From Faecalicatena fissicatena (GTDB taxonomy: Bacteria; Bacillota; Clostridia; Lachnospirales; Lachnospiraceae), in contig LDAQ01000023.1 in assembly GCA_001028025.1 (NCBI GenBank), positions 1 through 64,000 of the forward strand: 64,000 nt of DNA, written 5' to 3'. This document shows positions 61,583 through 64,000 of this stretch, one piece after another; positions within the stretch are counted from its first letter, which is position 1, and every line of letters begins with the position of its first letter. The position numbers were made by a program, and so were the translations under genes. A model generated the notes under the pieces. That model did no database searches. It was not told the origin of the DNA and saw only the letters and a program-made list of their open reading frames with translations.

Positions 61583-62419
61583 ATGTTAGCAGATATCAGA
61601 TATTGGGAAAACAAAGCAAAAGAAGGAAAATATGCAATTCCACATTTCAATGTATGGAATGCAGAAATGCTGATGGGTGTTATTGATGCAGCAGAAGAAT
61701 CTAAAGCTCCGGTCATCATTTCTTTTGGGACCGGATTTGTAGGAAATACATCGTTTGAGGATTTCTGCCACATGATGGTTTCTATGGCAAAGAAGGCAGC
61801 TGTTCCGGTAATTACACACTGGGATCACGGACGCAGCATGGAAATCGTGCAGAACGCATACAACCATGGCATGAATTCCGTCATGAGAGATGCTTCCGCT
61901 TATGATTTCGAAGAGAACATCCGTCTGACAAAAGAAGTGGTAGATTATTTCCATCCGCTGGGAATCCCGGTTGAGGCAGAGCTGGGACATGTGGGAAATG
62001 AAACTGTATATGAGGAAGCACTGGCAAGTTACCAGTACACAGATCCGTCCCAGGCAGCAGAATTCGTAGAGCGCACAGGATGTGATTCCCTTGCAGTTGC
62101 AATCGGTAACCAGCACGGTGTCTATACATCAGAGCCGCAGCTGAACTTCGAAGTGGTAGAGAAGGTAAGAGATGCTGTATCTGTACCGCTGGTATTACAC
62201 GGAGCTTCCGGAATCGGCGATGAAGACATTAAGAAGGCGATCTCTCTTGGAATCGCAAAAATCAACATCCACACAGAACTGTGCCAGGCAGCGATGACTG
62301 CAATTGCAGCAAATGTTGACAAACCGTTCCTGGAAGTGGAGAGAGCTGTAAGAGCAGCAGTAAAACAGCGTGCACTTGAGAAGATCTATCTGTTTGGAGA
62401 CGACGGAAAGGCGGAATAA
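61583..62419 (+). CDS. Class II ketose-bisphosphate aldolase
   Basis: 278 aa zinc aldolase of the FbaA/GatY family. Zn ligands in THWDHGRS, VEAELGHVGN and LHGASGIGDED; phosphate-binding GIAKINIHTE. Catalytic Asp is in HWDHG. In this operon it would split a ketose 1-phosphate or bisphosphate into two three-carbon products. GAGGAATTAAAG precedes ATG 61583. Confidence 0.9.
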   Translation: MLADIRYWENKAKEGKYAIPHFNVWNAEMLMGVIDAAEESKAPVIISFGTGFVGNTSFEDFCHMMVSMAKKAAVPVITHWDHGRSMEIVQNAYNHGMNSVMRDASAYDFEENIRLTKEVVDYFHPLGIPVEAELGHVGNETVYEEALASYQYTDPSQAAEFVERTGCDSLAVAIGNQHGVYTSEPQLNFEVVEKVRDAVSVPLVLHGASGIGDEDIKKAISLGIAKINIHTELCQAAMTAIAANVDKPFLEVERAVRAAVKQRALEKIYLFGDDGKAE

Positions 62420-62422
62420 AAC

Positions 62423-63394
62423 GTGGAAAAGAAACTGGATGCAATCTGCGTGGGTGCGGCGGTTGTTGATATCCCGCTGCGGCCGGTGTGCAGAGATATG
62501 TTTGAAATTGAGTCATACCCGCTGGAACAGATTTCCATGACGATCGGCGGGGATGCAATTAATGAAGCGACAGTCATGTCCCGGCTCGGACATAAGATCG
62601 GGCTGATGAGCATGGTCGGCAAAGATGCAGTGGGAAACTTTATCCGGGAGCATTGCCAGAAGAATGGAATCGACGATTCGGGAATCTGTGTGAGAGAAGG
62701 GATTGACACTTCCATCAATGTGGGACTTGTGACAGAGGACGGAGAGCGTACATTTGTTACAAACCGGAATGGAAGCCTGTGGAAAATGACGATTGATGAT
62801 GTGGATCTGTCCAGGCTTTCTGAGGCAAGACTGCTTTCACTCGCCAGTATTTTTAACAATCCGCTCCTTGACTGCAAGGCGCTCGTAAAGATTTTCCAGG
62901 AAGCAAAGAAGCACAACATGGTTATCTGTGCAGATATGATCAAGGCACGACTGGGTGAGACTCTGGAGGACATCCGGGAAGCACTGGGCTATGTGGATTA
63001 TTTCTTCCCGAATTACGAGGAAGCGTGCATGATGACCGGGGAGACAGAATTGGATAAGGTTGCGGATACTTTCCTGGGCTGCGGAATCGGGCATGTTGTG
63101 ATTAAGACCGGAAAAAAGGGATGCTATATCAAAAGTCAGGACGGCAGTGTCCTGGAAGTCCCGGCAATGCAGGGAATCACGGCAATTGACACGATTGGCG
63201 CAGGCGATAATTTTGCATCTGGCTTTATTACAGCCATTCTCGAAGGGAAAAGCCTGAAAGAGTGTGCAGAGTTTGCTAATGTGACGGCTTCCATCAGCGT
63301 ACAGAGTATCGGTGCTACAACCGGTGTGAAAAACAGGGCACAGGTGGATGAGCGTCTGGAAGAGTACCACAGACAGCAGGAGAGCAGAGAATAG
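62423..63394 (+). CDS. PfkB-family carbohydrate kinase
   Basis: 323 aa ribokinase-like sugar kinase. N-terminal GGDAINEATVMSRLG (substrate site) and C-terminal DTIGAGDNFASGFITAIL with the catalytic Asp. GTG start 62423, 3 nt after the aldolase stop, with AAGGCGG inside the aldolase end. The likely substrate is a ketose produced by the dehydrogenases. Confidence 0.9.
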   Translation: MEKKLDAICVGAAVVDIPLRPVCRDMFEIESYPLEQISMTIGGDAINEATVMSRLGHKIGLMSMVGKDAVGNFIREHCQKNGIDDSGICVREGIDTSINVGLVTEDGERTFVTNRNGSLWKMTIDDVDLSRLSEARLLSLASIFNNPLLDCKALVKIFQEAKKHNMVICADMIKARLGETLEDIREALGYVDYFFPNYEEACMMTGETELDKVADTFLGCGIGHVVIKTGKKGCYIKSQDGSVLEVPAMQGITAIDTIGAGDNFASGFITAILEGKSLKECAEFANVTASISVQSIGATTGVKNRAQVDERLEEYHRQQESRE

Positions 63395-63439
63395 CAAACG
63401 GGAATAACGAAAAGAAATTCAGAAAGATTGGTGAAAATT

Positions 63440-64000
63440 ATGAAATATATGGAGTTAGGAAAATCAGGCGTACAGATTTCTAAAATGGGTCTTGGAACAT
63501 GGGCGATCGGCGGCGGCCCGGCATGGAACGGAGATCTGGACGAGCGTGACTGTATTGACACAATCGTAAAAGCAGTAGATCTGGGAATTAACCTGATCGA
63601 TACTGCACCGGGATACAATTTTGGAAACAGTGAAGTAATTGTCGGTAAAGCATTAAAAGAAGTAGACCGTGAGAAGGTATGCCTTGTGTCAAAATGCGGA
63701 ATCGTATGGACAAGGGAGGGCGCCCTCTTTAACAAGGTGGGTGACATCCAGCTGTACAAAAATCTGTCACCGGAATCCATCCGTGAGGAGATCGAAGAGA
63801 GCCTGAAAAGACTGCAGACAGACTACATTGACGTATATATGACACACTGGCAGGCAGTAGAGCCTTACTTTACCCCGATTTCTGAGACAATGGAAGTGCT
63901 CAATGAATTAAAAGCAGAAGGAAAGATTAAGGCGATCGGCGCTGCAAACGTAACAAAAGAGCATATTGCAGAGTATGTAAAATACGGTGAACTGGACATC
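63440..64000 (+). CDS. Aldo/keto reductase, truncated by the window edge
   Basis: First 187 residues of an aldo/keto reductase: YMELGKSGVQISKMGLGTWA, NLIDTAPGYNFGNSE (Asp and Tyr), VCLVSKCGI (Lys), YMTHWQ (His). The frame runs off the right edge without a stop, so it is cut by the window, not broken. Follows the PfkB gene by 45 nt in the same operon. Confidence 0.9.
   Translation, partial: MKYMELGKSGVQISKMGLGTWAIGGGPAWNGDLDERDCIDTIVKAVDLGINLIDTAPGYNFGNSEVIVGKALKEVDREKVCLVSKCGIVWTREGALFNKVGDIQLYKNLSPESIREEIEESLKRLQTDYIDVYMTHWQAVEPYFTPISETMEVLNELKAEGKIKAIGAANVTKEHIAEYVKYGELDI

Overview
The window reads as chromosomal DNA of a Gram-positive anaerobic gut Clostridium, most likely a Lachnospiraceae member (Blautia/Robinsoniella-like). 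The basis is strong AGGAGG-type ribosome binding sites, YesM/YesN two-component pairs beside sugar ABC transporters, a DUF4317 protein, HD-GYP and GGDEF proteins, many AraC/LacI/TetR/GntR regulators and several sugar loci. No rRNA, tRNA, CRISPR array or phage module was seen.

Layout. 0.3-3.9 kb: nickel-pincer cofactor operon larB-larC-larE followed by a MerR regulator, with a MerR-type promoter (19-bp spacer) in front. 4.1-7.4 kb: SGNH esterase, AraC regulator and a divergent UroD-like protein. 7.4-8.2 kb: two about 310-bp hairpin elements in opposite orientation. 8.3-18.7 kb: serine hydrolase, then a sugar ABC transporter without ATPase, YesN/YesM, a GPH symporter and an aldo/keto reductase. 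18.8-20.6 kb: a putative DNA-inversion switch made of a tyrosine recombinase, three 24-bp sites, an invertible segment with a promoter, and a small zinc-ribbon gene. 20.8-29.4 kb: HD-GYP protein, MATE pump, DUF4317, GntR regulator and a large hybrid sensor kinase. 29.6-31.3 kb: an intact IS30-family element with direct repeats. 31.5-36.5 kb: MalY-type aminotransferase, another hairpin element, two tandem TetR genes and an ABC-2 exporter. 36.6-48.3 kb: an AT-richer locus with LacI, three cytoplasmic esterase domains, a MATE pump, a GH13 enzyme and a maltodextrin-type ABC transporter without ATPase. 48.4-56.7 kb: diguanylate cyclase, Gfo/Idh/MocA oxidoreductase, XRE-Uma2 fusion, Tag glycosylase, thioredoxin-domain protein, Fe-S aldo/keto reductase and two cysteine-rich proteins. 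57.1-64 kb: a polyol/rare-sugar operon (two Zn dehydrogenases, allulose-6-phosphate epimerase-like protein, MFS carrier, class II aldolase, PfkB kinase, aldo/keto reductase) running off the right edge.

Two observations stand out. (1) A dispersed structured element family: three full copies (7424-7740, 7903-8211 on the minus strand, 32754-33068), one copy cut by the left edge and one miniature (18716-18759). The copies have different arm sequences but the same fold, the same internal-loop motifs (GTCCGTTTGC and GCGCWCTCTA), an A-A mismatch at the same place in the middle stem, and many compensatory changes. I do not recognise it. (2) The 19.4-19.7 kb invertible promoter next to its likely recombinase, which would put the small zinc-ribbon gene under phase-variable control. 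The esterase/MATE/GH13/ABC locus is a third candidate: it looks built to import an acylated alpha-glucan, de-esterify it inside the cell and export the released acid or aglycone.
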